Assembly (NCBI RefSeq): GCF_002078015.1
Contig: NZ_LWBP01000002.1
Span: forward strand, 186,001-250,000
Length of the DNA: 64,000 nucleotides
Source of the DNA: Niastella populi
GTDB taxonomy: Bacteria > Bacteroidota > Bacteroidia > Chitinophagales > Chitinophagaceae
Direction: 5' to 3'
The notes under the pieces were generated by a model. The model did no database searches. It was not told the DNA's origin and saw nothing but the letters and a program-made list of their open reading frames with translations. Positions 25,004-32,602 of this stretch are shown one piece after another; within the stretch, counting starts at the first letter, position 1, and the number at the start of each line of letters is the position of its first letter. A program made the position numbers and the translations under genes.

Positions 25004-26107
25004 TTAAACGCGGATATATATTTTTCTTTTATCCATATACCAGCCCGCCAGCCAGCAAAAGAGCGTGAAACAAATGGCAAAAAGCAGGGAACCCAGATAC
25101 ATGCCGGCAAATTTGAATATGTGATCATAGATGCGGCCATAAACATGCGCAGCCCGTAACAGGATAGCCGCTACTTCCGACAGCAGGTAAATGAAGAGGG
25201 CGTTCTTTCCAAAAACCTCAAAAAAGTAAGCCAGGCGGTCTTGCCGCAAAAAGTCATTTACGTAAATAACGCCGGCAAGAATAAGGCAGTCGAGCCCAAC
25301 CGTAAGCAATACAAATGAACCTGTCCACAGGTTCTTGTTTATAGGAAGCCACTCGTTCCAGCCCAAAGCCAGGATGGCAAGGCCGGAGCCCACCGATACA
25401 AGGCGCATCAGCATACCTGTGGTTTTTCCTTTTTGCTGAAGGAACCGCCCCGTAAGGTAACCGGCAACTACATTCGCAACGGCGGGCAGGGTGCCCAACA
25501 AGCCTTCCGCTTCAAAAGGAATTGCTTCGGTATGGTTCATGTGACCGGGCCCCAGCAACCACAGGTCTAACCGGGTACCTGCATTGCCCGCCATCGTAAG
25601 CTCCTGCCCCGGCATACCAAACCAAAATAAAATGAACTGGTAGGCGATCAATAAAAACACGGCGGTAATGAGCGCGCCGGTAGCTTTTACGTAATACACC
25701 AGCAGAGCGGCTATACAGTAACATAAAGCAATCCGCTGTAATACACCCAATACTCTTGTTTCAGCAAAAGATTTAAATACGATCCCGCTTTCTCCCCTTT
25801 GCACAAATGGAAACCAATATAACAGGAACCCGAGCAGGAACAGCAGCAGGCTGCGTTTGAAAATTTTGACCAGCACCTGCGCCTGTGTCATCTTTGCCCA
25901 TTTTTCAGCGGCAAAACACAATGCATTGCCTACCGCAAACAGAAAGGAAGGATAAACCAGGTCGGCCGGCGTAAAGCCATGCCAGGCAGCATGTTGCAAG
26001 GGTGCATAGATAGTATCATGATTGCCTGGTGTATTTACGATGATCATTAAACAAATGGTAAGACCACGAAATACATCCAACGCAATGAACCGGTTGGTTG
26101 CCATCAT
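25004..26107 (-). CDS. DUF5009 / heparan-alpha-glucosaminide N-acetyltransferase-like membrane protein
   Basis: 367 residues with about 10 hydrophobic segments. The N-terminus RFIALDVFRGLTICLMIIVNTPG and HGFTPADLVYPSFLFAVGNA are the signatures of the NagX/HGSNAT-like acyltransferase superfamily. The human relative transfers acetyl groups across a membrane to glucosamine; bacterial members are thought to act on cell-wall or polysaccharide amino sugars. MMA at the start leaves a choice between ATG 26107 and 26104. Upstream is the largest heptamer array of the window. Confidence 0.8.
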   Translation of the reverse strand: MMATNRFIALDVFRGLTICLMIIVNTPGNHDTIYAPLQHAAWHGFTPADLVYPSFLFAVGNALCFAAEKWAKMTQAQVLVKIFKRSLLLFLLGFLLYWFPFVQRGESGIVFKSFAETRVLGVLQRIALCYCIAALLVYYVKATGALITAVFLLIAYQFILFWFGMPGQELTMAGNAGTRLDLWLLGPGHMNHTEAIPFEAEGLLGTLPAVANVVAGYLTGRFLQQKGKTTGMLMRLVSVGSGLAILALGWNEWLPINKNLWTGSFVLLTVGLDCLILAGVIYVNDFLRQDRLAYFFEVFGKNALFIYLLSEVAAILLRAAHVYGRIYDHIFKFAGMYLGSLLFAICFTLFCWLAGWYMDKRKIYIRV

Positions 26108-26211
26108 AAACGCTATAAATAAGGCCCGCTAAGGCGTTACAAAGGAATTGAAAAATTACCAAAAGTATAATAAAGAAACTCTGTGCGGCAGCCTGGTTAA
26201 CAACCAGGTAA

Positions 26212-26531
26212 CAAAAGGCTGAAAGCTGAAGGCTGAAGGCTCAAGGCAGGAGACTCAAGGCGGAAAGCTAACAGCGAAACGCGGAAAGCGACTTGAGATT
26301 TATTACCTGCTGCCTGTTTGGAAGCATTGATAAGGAAGGCATGCAGCACCTGCGGCCATAAGCGTTGCGCGTTTTGCGTTCGGCTTTCAGCTTTCGGCTG
26401 TATTTGTATTTGCGTTAAGCGTTCGGCGTTCAGCTGTATTTGTATTTGCTTTGGGCTTTGGGCTGTATTTGTATTTGCGTTTGGCGTTAAGCATTCGGCG
26501 TTCAGCGTTAAGCGTTAAGCGTTCAGCTGTA
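26212..26531. repeat. Largest heptamer array (NNAARGC / GCGTTNN), inverted arms
   Basis: Left arm (26213-26290): AAAAGGC TGAAAGC TGAAGGC TGAAGGC TCAAGGC AGGAGAC TCAAGGC GGAAAGC TAACAGC GAAACGC GGAAAGC. Right arm (26361-26531): complementary words such as GCGTTCG GCTTTCA GCTTTCG and GCGTTAA GCGTTCA. Three exact copies of GCTGTATTTGTATTTGC sit in the right arm (26397, 26433, 26462). On the minus strand the array begins about 10 bp after the DUF2905 stop with GAATACAGC. Confidence 0.85.
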
Positions 26532-26539
26532 TTCACCTT

Positions 26540-26764
26540 TTACAGGAACCTGCGGATCAGGCTTATAATTACCGTTAGCAGAACGCTGAACAGGATCATA
26601 GTGGTTATGGGAATATAAAAGCGAAAGTTCTCCTTTTCGATGCGGATATCGCCCGGCAAATGACCTATCCAATGCAGTTTATCGTGAAAGAAATAGATGA
26701 TCAACCCAATAACTACCACCGCACCCCCGATGAGCATGATGTATTTGCCGGTATCGGAATTCAT
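26540..26764 (-). CDS. DUF2905 family membrane protein
   Basis: 74 residues from ATG 26764 (MNSDTGKYIMLIGGAV); the frame continues upstream but without family similarity. Two transmembrane helices (about 8-25 and 50-69) surround the conserved loop KLHWIGHLPGDIRIEKENFRFYIP, the DUF2905 hallmark. The function is unknown; short two-helix inner-membrane proteins of this family occur widely. It is divergent from the alpha/beta hydrolase, with 78 bp between starts, and its stop is followed by the large heptamer array. Confidence 0.85.
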   Translation of the reverse strand: MNSDTGKYIMLIGGAVVVIGLIIYFFHDKLHWIGHLPGDIRIEKENFRFYIPITTMILFSVLLTVIISLIRRFL

Positions 26765-26842
26765 AAAAATTATTTTTAAAATTAGCCTGCAATGCTTTCC
26801 CAGGTAATAAAAAGCCGTTAATTTCAACACCAAATTTACGAC

Positions 26843-27838
26843 ATGCGTAAAATAAAATGGGTCCTGATCGCTCTGGCAATTGTAGCTATTGTTTATCTCT
26901 TAGGACCAAACCCCTCTACCCCGGTATATTCAACCACTATGCCGGCTGTTCCGGCCGAACCAACCGCCCTTGTAAACTATATTAAACAACAGGAAGCCGC
27001 CCACAGCATTAAACCCGATAATGAAGCCCGGGTTGTATGGGCCAATGATTCTGTAAACAACAAGACCGAGTACGCGTTGGTATACCTGCACGGCTTTACG
27101 GCTTCGCAGGGCGAAGGCGACCCCGTTCACCGCAACCTGGCCAAAAAGTTCGGTTGTAATTTATATTTATCCCGGCTGGCCGAACATGGCATAGATACAA
27201 CGGAGCCCATGGTAAACCTTACCGCCGATAATCTTTGGGAAACAGCGAAACAGGCGCTGGCCATTGGCAAACAGATCGGTAACAAAGTGATTCTGGTGGG
27301 CACCTCCACCGGCGGTACGCTGGCATTGAAACTGGCTGCCGAATACCCCAATATTCATGCATTGATCCTGATGTCGCCCAATATTGCCATCAACGATCCT
27401 ACAGCCTGGATACTGAACAACCCCTGGGGGCTGCAGATAGCCCGGCTGGTTACCGGATCGAAATACCTCGATTCAGAGGACACCCGCGAGGCTTATCGTA
27501 AATACTGGACACACCACTACCGGATTGAAGCTGCGGTAAACCTGGAAGAACTGGTTGAAACGAGCATGAATAAAGAAACATTTGAACGGGTTAAGCAACC
27601 TACGCTTGTATTATATTATTATAAAAATGAAGTTCACCAGGACAGCACAGTGAAAGTAAGCGCCATCAGGGAAATGTTCAGCCAGCTGGGCACACCGGCT
27701 GATAAGAAACGCGAAAAAGCCATGCCCAATACCGGCAATCATGTCATTGGTTCGTGGATAAGATCGAAAGATATACCGGGTGTTGAACAAGAAATAGCGT
27801 TGTTCATGACCGAAGTGCTTGGCATAAAGCCCATATAA
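26843..27838 (+). CDS. Alpha/beta hydrolase, membrane-anchored or exported
   Basis: 331 residues. The N-terminal hydrophobic helix (about 6-20, WVLIALAIVAIVYLLG) is an anchor or signal. The alpha/beta hydrolase fold has the oxyanion-side YLHGFTASQGEG (about 77-88), the nucleophile elbow GTSTGG (Ser about 154), a likely acid in the VLYYYKNEVHQDS region, and the catalytic His in NTGNHVIGSW (about 300). This resembles monoacylglycerol lipase/carboxylesterase-type enzymes; the substrate is unknown. Single gene with two strong hairpins behind it. Confidence 0.85.
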   Translation: MRKIKWVLIALAIVAIVYLLGPNPSTPVYSTTMPAVPAEPTALVNYIKQQEAAHSIKPDNEARVVWANDSVNNKTEYALVYLHGFTASQGEGDPVHRNLAKKFGCNLYLSRLAEHGIDTTEPMVNLTADNLWETAKQALAIGKQIGNKVILVGTSTGGTLALKLAAEYPNIHALILMSPNIAINDPTAWILNNPWGLQIARLVTGSKYLDSEDTREAYRKYWTHHYRIEAAVNLEELVETSMNKETFERVKQPTLVLYYYKNEVHQDSTVKVSAIREMFSQLGTPADKKREKAMPNTGNHVIGSWIRSKDIPGVEQEIALFMTEVLGIKPI

Positions 27839-27844
27839 ATTATA

Positions 27845-27877
27845 AAGTGTGCCACACCTTCGGGGTGTGGCACACTT
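27845..27877. terminator. 14-bp hairpin after the alpha/beta hydrolase
   Basis: AAGTGTGCCACACC (27845-27858) and GGTGTGGCACACTT (27864-27877) are exact reverse complements around a 5-nt TTCGG loop. There is no U-tract directly after it. Confidence 0.7.
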
Positions 27878-27883
27878 ACCTGC

Positions 27884-27920
27884 ATAAAAAAAGGCCCCGC
27901 CATAAGCGGGACCCTTTTTA
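27884..27920. terminator. Bidirectional terminator between convergent genes
   Basis: An imperfect GC stem (left CCCCGC, right GCGGG) is flanked by AAAAAAA on the left and TTTTTA on the right, so it can terminate the hydrolase on the plus strand and the secreted-protein gene on the minus strand. Confidence 0.75.
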
Positions 27921-27937
27921 TTAATGAAACCCTGCTG

Positions 27938-28381
27938 TTAGTATCTTCCGTAGTTATTATTTCTGCCATTGTTATTTCTGTCGTTCCTGTCGTTATCGTA
28001 CCGGCCATCATTCCCCCTGTTGTTACGGCTGTTACGATCGAAGGCGTAGTTCGATGTTGTTTTAACCACTACCTTGCCTGAACGGTTGATATCGATATTG
28101 ACCAACTGGGCAGCATTAATAAACATCGTGCTGTTGTAGATCACCTGTGTCTTTTTTCTAAAACCGAAACTTTCCGTTTTGTAGATAGTGATCGAGTGGT
28201 TACCTGAGCGAATGTTATCCAGTACAAACGTATTGTTCAGATTATACATCACACCGTTTATCTTCACCTGCATCATTGCACGATCGTTACTTGAGATGGC
28301 TATTTTAGAAGTTCTTGGGCCGGGAGCAGCAAAAGTGGTTATGCTAAACAATACCGCGATAAGTGTAAAGATCTTTTTCAT
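27938..28381 (-). CDS. Secreted small protein, PEGA-like domain and Asn/Arg/Asp-rich tail (paralogue A)
   Basis: 147 residues. Signal peptide about 1-19 (ends TFAAP). A PEGA-like beta-sandwich follows (MQVKINGVMYNLNNTFVLDNIRSGNHSITIYK, about 36-68). The tail from about 113 is low-complexity, rich in N, R, D and G. It is a clear paralogue of the next gene upstream (28630-29076), sharing VxIDNIRSGxHxIxxYK and the signal sequence. I recognise no function; export to the periplasm or cell surface is inferred. A GGAGG sits 9 nt before the ATG, unusual in this phylum. Confidence 0.75.
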   Translation of the reverse strand: MKKIFTLIAVLFSITTFAAPGPRTSKIAISSNDRAMMQVKINGVMYNLNNTFVLDNIRSGNHSITIYKTESFGFRKKTQVIYNSTMFINAAQLVNIDINRSGKVVVKTTSNYAFDRNSRNNRGNDGRYDNDRNDRNNNGRNNNYGRY

Positions 28382-28422
28382 ATACTGTTTCCTCCATTGT
28401 TTTTATACAGTAATAGATTGCG
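28380..28422 (-). promoter_or_regulatory. Conserved 5' leader with Shine-Dalgarno, copy A
   Basis: A 42-nt segment containing the start codon is identical to 29075-29116 in front of the paralogue. On the minus strand it holds ACTGTAT, then GGAGG 9 nt before ATG, then ACAGTAT. The ACTGT/ACAGT pair could form a hairpin presenting GGAGG in its loop. A strong Shine-Dalgarno is atypical for Bacteroidota. Confidence 0.65.
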
Positions 28423-28460
28423 TTTAAGGCAGCACGTTTACTAAGGAGGTGTTAAAGAGG

Positions 28461-28528
28461 AGAACGCTGAACGCAAATACAAATACAGCCGAACGCCATA
28501 AGCCGAACGTAAATCCGAATACGGCTTC
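28461..28528. repeat. Heptamer array related to the 26.2-26.5 kb array
   Basis: GAACGC TGAACGC AAATACAAATACAGC CGAACGC CATAAGC CGAACGT and a degenerate end. Its reverse complement shares an unbroken 23-bp stretch with the right arm of the 26.2-26.5 kb array (the TGTATTTGTATTTGC segment with flanking heptamers). It lies between two minus-strand genes and is in the opposite orientation. Confidence 0.7.
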
Positions 28529-28568
28529 AGGCAGTGGTTTACACAATTCCTTTAATCGCGTATTATGC

Positions 28569-28601
28569 AAAAAAATGACCCCTCCGTTGTGGAGAGGCCA
28601 T
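28569..28601 (-). terminator. Terminator of paralogue B
   Basis: On the minus strand an imperfect stem built on CTCC/GGAG is followed by TTTTTTT (AAAAAAA at 28570-28576). It lies 30-60 bp beyond the stop at 28630. Confidence 0.65.
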
Positions 28602-28629
28602 TGCTACCTGGTATAGCGTTTAGCGCTTG

Positions 28630-29076
28630 TTATTTGTAATACCGGCCATCGCGGTCACGATCGTTATAGTCGGGTCTGTAGTCACGTCCCTGGCCATAAT
28701 CCCTGGCATTACGTCTGCGGTCGTTATGATCGAAACGGGTGTCTACCCAAACTCTTTCCCTACGATCGATGCCAATGTTCAAAGATTCCCAGGGTTTAAC
28801 AACCATTACATTGCTGTACACCCGCTGCGGTCTTTTCCTGAACATTCCGTAGTTATCTATTTTGTACACTTCTATGCGGTGACGGCCCGAGCGAATGTTA
28901 TCAATTACAAAACCGTTCCGGTTAATGTTATATTGCTTACCATCGATGAACACCTGTATGAAGGCGTCGCTGCTACTACGGATGGCTAACTTACTATCAT
29001 CGGGGCGAGGGTTACCGTTAGCTGCAAAAGTTGTTACGCTGAACAAAATGGCTGCAAGTGTAAAGATTCTTTTCAT
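28630..29076 (-). CDS. Secreted small protein, PEGA-like domain and Arg/Asp-rich tail (paralogue B)
   Basis: 148 residues. Signal peptide about 1-19 (TTFAANG). PEGA-like core FIQVFIDGKQYNINRNGFVIDNIRSGRHRIEVYKI (about 38-72), then a strand-rich middle and an Asp/Arg/Tyr-rich tail from about 112. It is about 40 percent similar by eye to paralogue A, with an identical 42-nt leader, so the pair arose by tandem duplication that included the control region. The function is unknown. The highly charged tail suggests binding to polyanions, peptidoglycan or metal, which is speculative. Confidence 0.75.
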   Translation of the reverse strand: MKRIFTLAAILFSVTTFAANGNPRPDDSKLAIRSSSDAFIQVFIDGKQYNINRNGFVIDNIRSGRHRIEVYKIDNYGMFRKRPQRVYSNVMVVKPWESLNIGIDRRERVWVDTRFDHNDRRRNARDYGQGRDYRPDYNDRDRDGRYYK

Positions 29077-29116
29077 ATACTGTTTCCTCCATTGTTTTTA
29101 TACAGTAATAGATTGA
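29075..29116 (-). promoter_or_regulatory. Conserved 5' leader with Shine-Dalgarno, copy B
   Basis: Identical over 42 nt to the leader at 28380-28422, including GGAGG 9 nt before the ATG and the ACTGT/ACAGT arms around it. Confidence 0.65.
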
Positions 29117-29210
29117 AAACAGTTAATGCCGTTTACAAACGGTATGTTAAAGAACTAACACTTGTTAACCTTTGCCCTTAACCATCCTTTGGCAGCTTTT
29201 ACACGCCTTG

Positions 29211-29750
29211 TTATCCTTTTTTAAACTCTTCCAGCACATCCATTTCACCCTGGCAAACCCTTACTTTCTTCCAGTCTTTTTCTCCCTGCAGATGTATGAT
29301 GTATACAGCGGGCCTGTCGGGCATTTCTATCTCCTGTATCACATAGATCTTATAGTCGTAGTAAGTGCTTTTTACCTGTGCGCGTATATTGCGGGCCATT
29401 CGTTTTTCTTCATAATACTTCATGATAAAGTTCAGATCGCCGCGGCTGGTGTACACCACGCGGTGCTGAACACTGTCGCGGAAGAACACGGCAATAAAGC
29501 TGCTATTGGTGTTATGCCACTTTACATTTTCCGCATCACCATAGCGGCCCACGAAATCGCGCATGGCCCGCACATTGATGTCGTTCAGATAATCGCTTTT
29601 CGATTTCAATGATCTAACGGCAGCTTCTGATGTAGCATTGGCGTTCGACTTTACATTGGCGGTTGCCAGCGCATGTGCGCTTTGCTGCGAATAAACACAG
29701 CCAGTTAGTACCACGACGGTGATGCCCGTGGCGATCAATAATTTTTTCAT
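29211..29750 (-). CDS. Secreted small protein, BLIP/PepSY-like (paralogue C)
   Basis: 179 residues. The N-terminal signal includes LTGCVYSQQ, so it may be a lipoprotein (Cys18). The mature part (about 60-178) contains INVRAMRDFVGRYGDAENVKW, then a run of beta strands, MARNIRAQVKSTYYDYKIYVIQEIE and VRVCQGEMDVLEEFKK. The alpha/beta pattern resembles the PepSY-like/BLIP-like secreted proteins of Bacteroidota. It is a paralogue of the gene at 30910-31416. No specific function known. Confidence 0.75.
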   Translation of the reverse strand: MKKLLIATGITVVVLTGCVYSQQSAHALATANVKSNANATSEAAVRSLKSKSDYLNDINVRAMRDFVGRYGDAENVKWHNTNSSFIAVFFRDSVQHRVVYTSRGDLNFIMKYYEEKRMARNIRAQVKSTYYDYKIYVIQEIEMPDRPAVYIIHLQGEKDWKKVRVCQGEMDVLEEFKKG

Positions 29751-30244
29751 TGCTATACTTTATTTAGAATTAAACAATCCAACGCAATATATTCGCTTAC
29801 ATAAGCAATTATTATAAATTGGTATTTATGCCGGTCACATGATAAGCTCTGCCAAACACGCTAGAATAGTTGACCGGAAAATATCCGCCAGGTATATGCA
29901 GCATATCCACTCCTGAACAGCATTTGCGAAATGTTTCGCCACGTTACTGATTTACGGTTAAGGTTATGTTAATAAGGAATTATGGAAAACCTCACTGCAC
30001 CTGCATAATATGTACAACAAACGCTTATTATTTTTCAAAGTCCTCAAACGTACAATGGCAGACTATATTGAAAAACTCCCGCCATTTATTTACATGTAAG
30101 GTCACCACCCTGAAACCGGTACGCTGAAAACTGCGCTACATCAAGGATTTTGCACCCGTCGTGTAACAAATAGTGTAGGGCCGCCGGTATTGTATTGCTT
30201 TGTTATGGTAAACACACAATTTTTCATAACCTAAAACATTCATT
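29751..30244. other. Gene-free divergent region
   Basis: 494 bp between divergent secreted-protein genes. I see no open frame, strong hairpin or periodic repeat. It should carry promoters for both neighbours, but none is clear enough to call. Confidence 0.5.
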
Positions 30245-30757
30245 ATGCAAAGCAGCTCATTTAAAACCTTATTGGTTTTGCTTCTTACAACCACAATGGC
30301 GTGCCTGCAATCATTTACAATAGCAGGAGGCGAGGTATTTGAGATCTATCTCAACAATAAACTAATAATTTCGCAGGCAGTACATAAACCTTTTACACTG
30401 CAGAGTTTACAGTTAGATAAAGCCAATAAGAACGATCAGCTGGTGATCTATTACCACCATTGCGGGCATACCGGTAAAGACAGAACTATTGTTATTAAAG
30501 ACGATAAAGGCAATACCATTAAAGAATGGAAATTTGCTGATGCATCCGGCTCTAAAAAGGGTATGACGATACCGGTAAAGGATTTGTTACAACTGGAGAA
30601 AAATTATTCGGGTTCAAACCTGAACATCGTTTATTATGCGCAACAATTGCCGAAAGGCAGGGCGCTTTCAGCAATTCGGTTTAACGGTAAAAGCACTACC
30701 TGGCGCATGCAGCAGGAGTTATGGCCGGTAGGCAATGCCAGTTTCATCAGGAAATAA
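30245..30757 (+). CDS. Hypothetical exported protein
   Basis: 170 residues. Signal peptide about 1-27 (LLVLLLTTTMACLQSFTIAGG; Cys20 could be a lipobox, but its position is weak). The mature part looks all-beta (VFEIYLNNKLIISQAV, QLVIYYHHCGHTGKDRTIVIKDDKGNTIKEWKF, LNIVYYAQQLPKGRALSAIRF). I do not recognise a family. It lies between two divergently placed members of the PepSY-like pair and is followed 25 bp later by a heptamer array starting GAATACAGC. Confidence 0.7.
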   Translation: MQSSSFKTLLVLLLTTTMACLQSFTIAGGEVFEIYLNNKLIISQAVHKPFTLQSLQLDKANKNDQLVIYYHHCGHTGKDRTIVIKDDKGNTIKEWKFADASGSKKGMTIPVKDLLQLEKNYSGSNLNIVYYAQQLPKGRALSAIRFNGKSTTWRMQQELWPVGNASFIRK

Positions 30758-30782
30758 CAAGCGCCTGATGAATGCAAATAAA

Positions 30783-30876
30783 GAATACAGCCACAGGCTG
30801 CAAGCTAAAGGCCGTAAGCAACACAAACGTATTTACCCGCGCCGATGGCTTGCAGCCTGCAGCTGCATCCTGAATG
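30783..30876. repeat. Heptamer array (NNNARGC type), inverted arms
   Basis: Left arm: AATACAGC CACAGGC TGCAAGC TAAAGGC CGTAAGC. Right arm: GCTTGCA GCCTGCA GCTGCAT. CAGGCTGCAAGC in the left arm is exactly complementary to a right-arm segment (12 bp). It sits between convergent genes. Confidence 0.75.
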
Positions 30877-30909
30877 TAACTACCCTATGCCTGTTCTGAA
30901 CCTGTTGTT

Positions 30910-31416
30910 CTAAAAGGTCTTTTTATACTCTTCCACCACCTCCATTTCTTTTTCGCATACACGAACATTCTTTAACGTAGTGGCGTCTTCGAGGTGCACT
31001 ACGTATACCAATGGTTTCATGCGCGCTTCAATTTCCTCAATCAGGGTAATGGCATAATCGTAATACTGGCTTTTTACCATGCCCCGTACATCGCGGGGCA
31101 TAACGTTTTCGTGATACTGCCTGATGGTATAGGCAAACGCTCCCCTGCTGTTGTATACGGTTCTGCAACGGCTGTTGTTTTTGCCCGTATACTTTACCAC
31201 ATACCCGGTTTCTATCAGCATCCATTCGGCATTGGAAGCTTCTTTATCGCGCTTCAGAAAATCGCGCATAGCCTTTACATGAACTTTGTTGATGGGCAGG
31301 CTGTTCATGTGCAACGAATGCAAATTATCAGTTAACGCAGGACGGCTGGCTTGTTGCGCTGTTGCCGCTCCGTAAAGCAGCACAACAGTGATACTTGTTA
31401 AAATTACATTTTTCAT
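30910..31416 (-). CDS. Secreted small protein, BLIP/PepSY-like (paralogue D)
   Basis: 168 residues. Signal peptide about 1-20 (YGAATAQQ). The mature part aligns by eye with paralogue C over about 110 residues: VHVKAMRDFLKRDKEASNAEW, VVYNSRG-like strands, MPRDVRGMVKSQYYDYAITLIEEIE, VRVCEKEMEVVEEYKK. Periplasmic or surface location inferred; function unknown. It is separated from its paralogue by an unrelated exported-protein gene in opposite orientation, so the duplication was followed by an insertion or inversion. Confidence 0.75.
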   Translation of the reverse strand: MKNVILTSITVVLLYGAATAQQASRPALTDNLHSLHMNSLPINKVHVKAMRDFLKRDKEASNAEWMLIETGYVVKYTGKNNSRCRTVYNSRGAFAYTIRQYHENVMPRDVRGMVKSQYYDYAITLIEEIEARMKPLVYVVHLEDATTLKNVRVCEKEMEVVEEYKKTF

Positions 31417-31649
31417 GGCTGTATTTTTTTGTATATGATCTGCGTTCTTTGCAACAAAGCAACTTAATTATCGGCCACCTGTTTTTTTAAATTAGATGAA
31501 CCCAACGGCTTTTCGGCAACCGTATAAAAAACGGCAATTATGGCGTTTGACCGGGAAAATGGTCGTTTGTCGAAATTGAGGGTATCAGGAAAAGAAGCCA
31601 AGGCCGGGAGGTAATAAAAAGATAAAATTGAAAGCAGGCATAATCATAT

Positions 31650-31680
31650 ACAGGTTAACCTGTCATGAACGTTATCTTTG
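31650..31680 (+). promoter_or_regulatory. Promoter with perfect 14-bp palindrome before the lipid kinase
   Basis: TATCTTTG (31673-31680) fits the -7 consensus and lies 20 bp before the ATG. ACAGGTTAACCTGT (31650-31663) is a perfect palindrome occupying the -33 position, where a clear TTTG is missing. A dimeric regulator could bind there. Confidence 0.5.
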
Positions 31681-31699
31681 CCTTTTGTAATCTGATAAC

Positions 31700-32602
31700 A
31701 TGCAGCGAAAGATCATATATTTAATTAACCCCATTTCCGGTACCAAAGGAAAATCTTCTTTGAAAGAGTTGATTGCCACTGAAACAACCAATCGCCACAT
31801 CCCCTTTGAGATATTACCTACGGCTGCAGATGGCGATTACAGTTCAATAAAACATAAAATAGAGTTGGAACATGTTACAGATGTGGTTATTTGCGGCGGC
31901 GATGGTACGGTGAACCAGGTAGTAAAAGCGCTGGCGGCTACCAATGTGCAATTTGGCATTATTCCCATGGGCTCGGGCAACGGGCTGGCGCTGGCGGCCG
32001 GTATTCCAAAAGCCAGTGCAAAAGCCCTGGAGATCGTATTTACAGGAAAGGCCGTTTTAACCGACGGTTTTATGGTGAATGAACATTTTGCCTGTATGTT
32101 GTGCGGCCTGGGTTTCGACGCCCAGGTGGCTCACCAGTTTGCCGATCAGCCCAAAAGAGGTTTGGGCACTTATGCCTCGCTTACCACCCGGCATTTCTTC
32201 AATGCCAAACCATACCCGTTCAGGGTAATTGCCAATAAACTCGAATTCAGCACGGAAGCTTTTTTTCTGAGTATCGCCAACAGCAACCAGTTCGGAAACA
32301 ACTTTACCATTGCCCCGCAGGCTATCTTAAGCGATGGTTTGCTCGATGTGGTGATCGTAAAAAAGATTGCCAAGCCATTGCTGTTACTTACAGTTATGCA
32401 ACAGGTGCTGGCAGGCCGTATAAGACGGATAGAGAATTCGATGAATTCGCCGGTCATTTACTTTCAAACCAGCGAACTTTTTATCAGCAATCCCGCCGAA
32501 GCGCCCATCCATATCGACGGGGAGCCGTGGGAATGTCAACGGCAACTTCATATCAGGGTTTTACCGCAATACTTTAAACTGATACACGCCGCTAACGGAT
32601 AG
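31700..32602 (+). CDS. Diacylglycerol/lipid kinase family protein (YegS/BmrU-like)
   Basis: 300 residues. N-terminal nucleotide-binding half with the glycine-rich VVICGGDGTVNQVV (about 63-76) and GIIPMGSGNGLALAAGIP (about 91-108), hallmark motifs of DAGK-catalytic-domain proteins. The C-terminal beta-sandwich includes ISNPAEAPIHIDGEPWE. It should phosphorylate diacylglycerol, sphingoid or related lipids with ATP at the membrane face. Its 3' end overlaps the patatin gene on the opposite strand by 11 bp. Confidence 0.92.
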   Translation: MQRKIIYLINPISGTKGKSSLKELIATETTNRHIPFEILPTAADGDYSSIKHKIELEHVTDVVICGGDGTVNQVVKALAATNVQFGIIPMGSGNGLALAAGIPKASAKALEIVFTGKAVLTDGFMVNEHFACMLCGLGFDAQVAHQFADQPKRGLGTYASLTTRHFFNAKPYPFRVIANKLEFSTEAFFLSIANSNQFGNNFTIAPQAILSDGLLDVVIVKKIAKPLLLLTVMQQVLAGRIRRIENSMNSPVIYFQTSELFISNPAEAPIHIDGEPWECQRQLHIRVLPQYFKLIHAANG

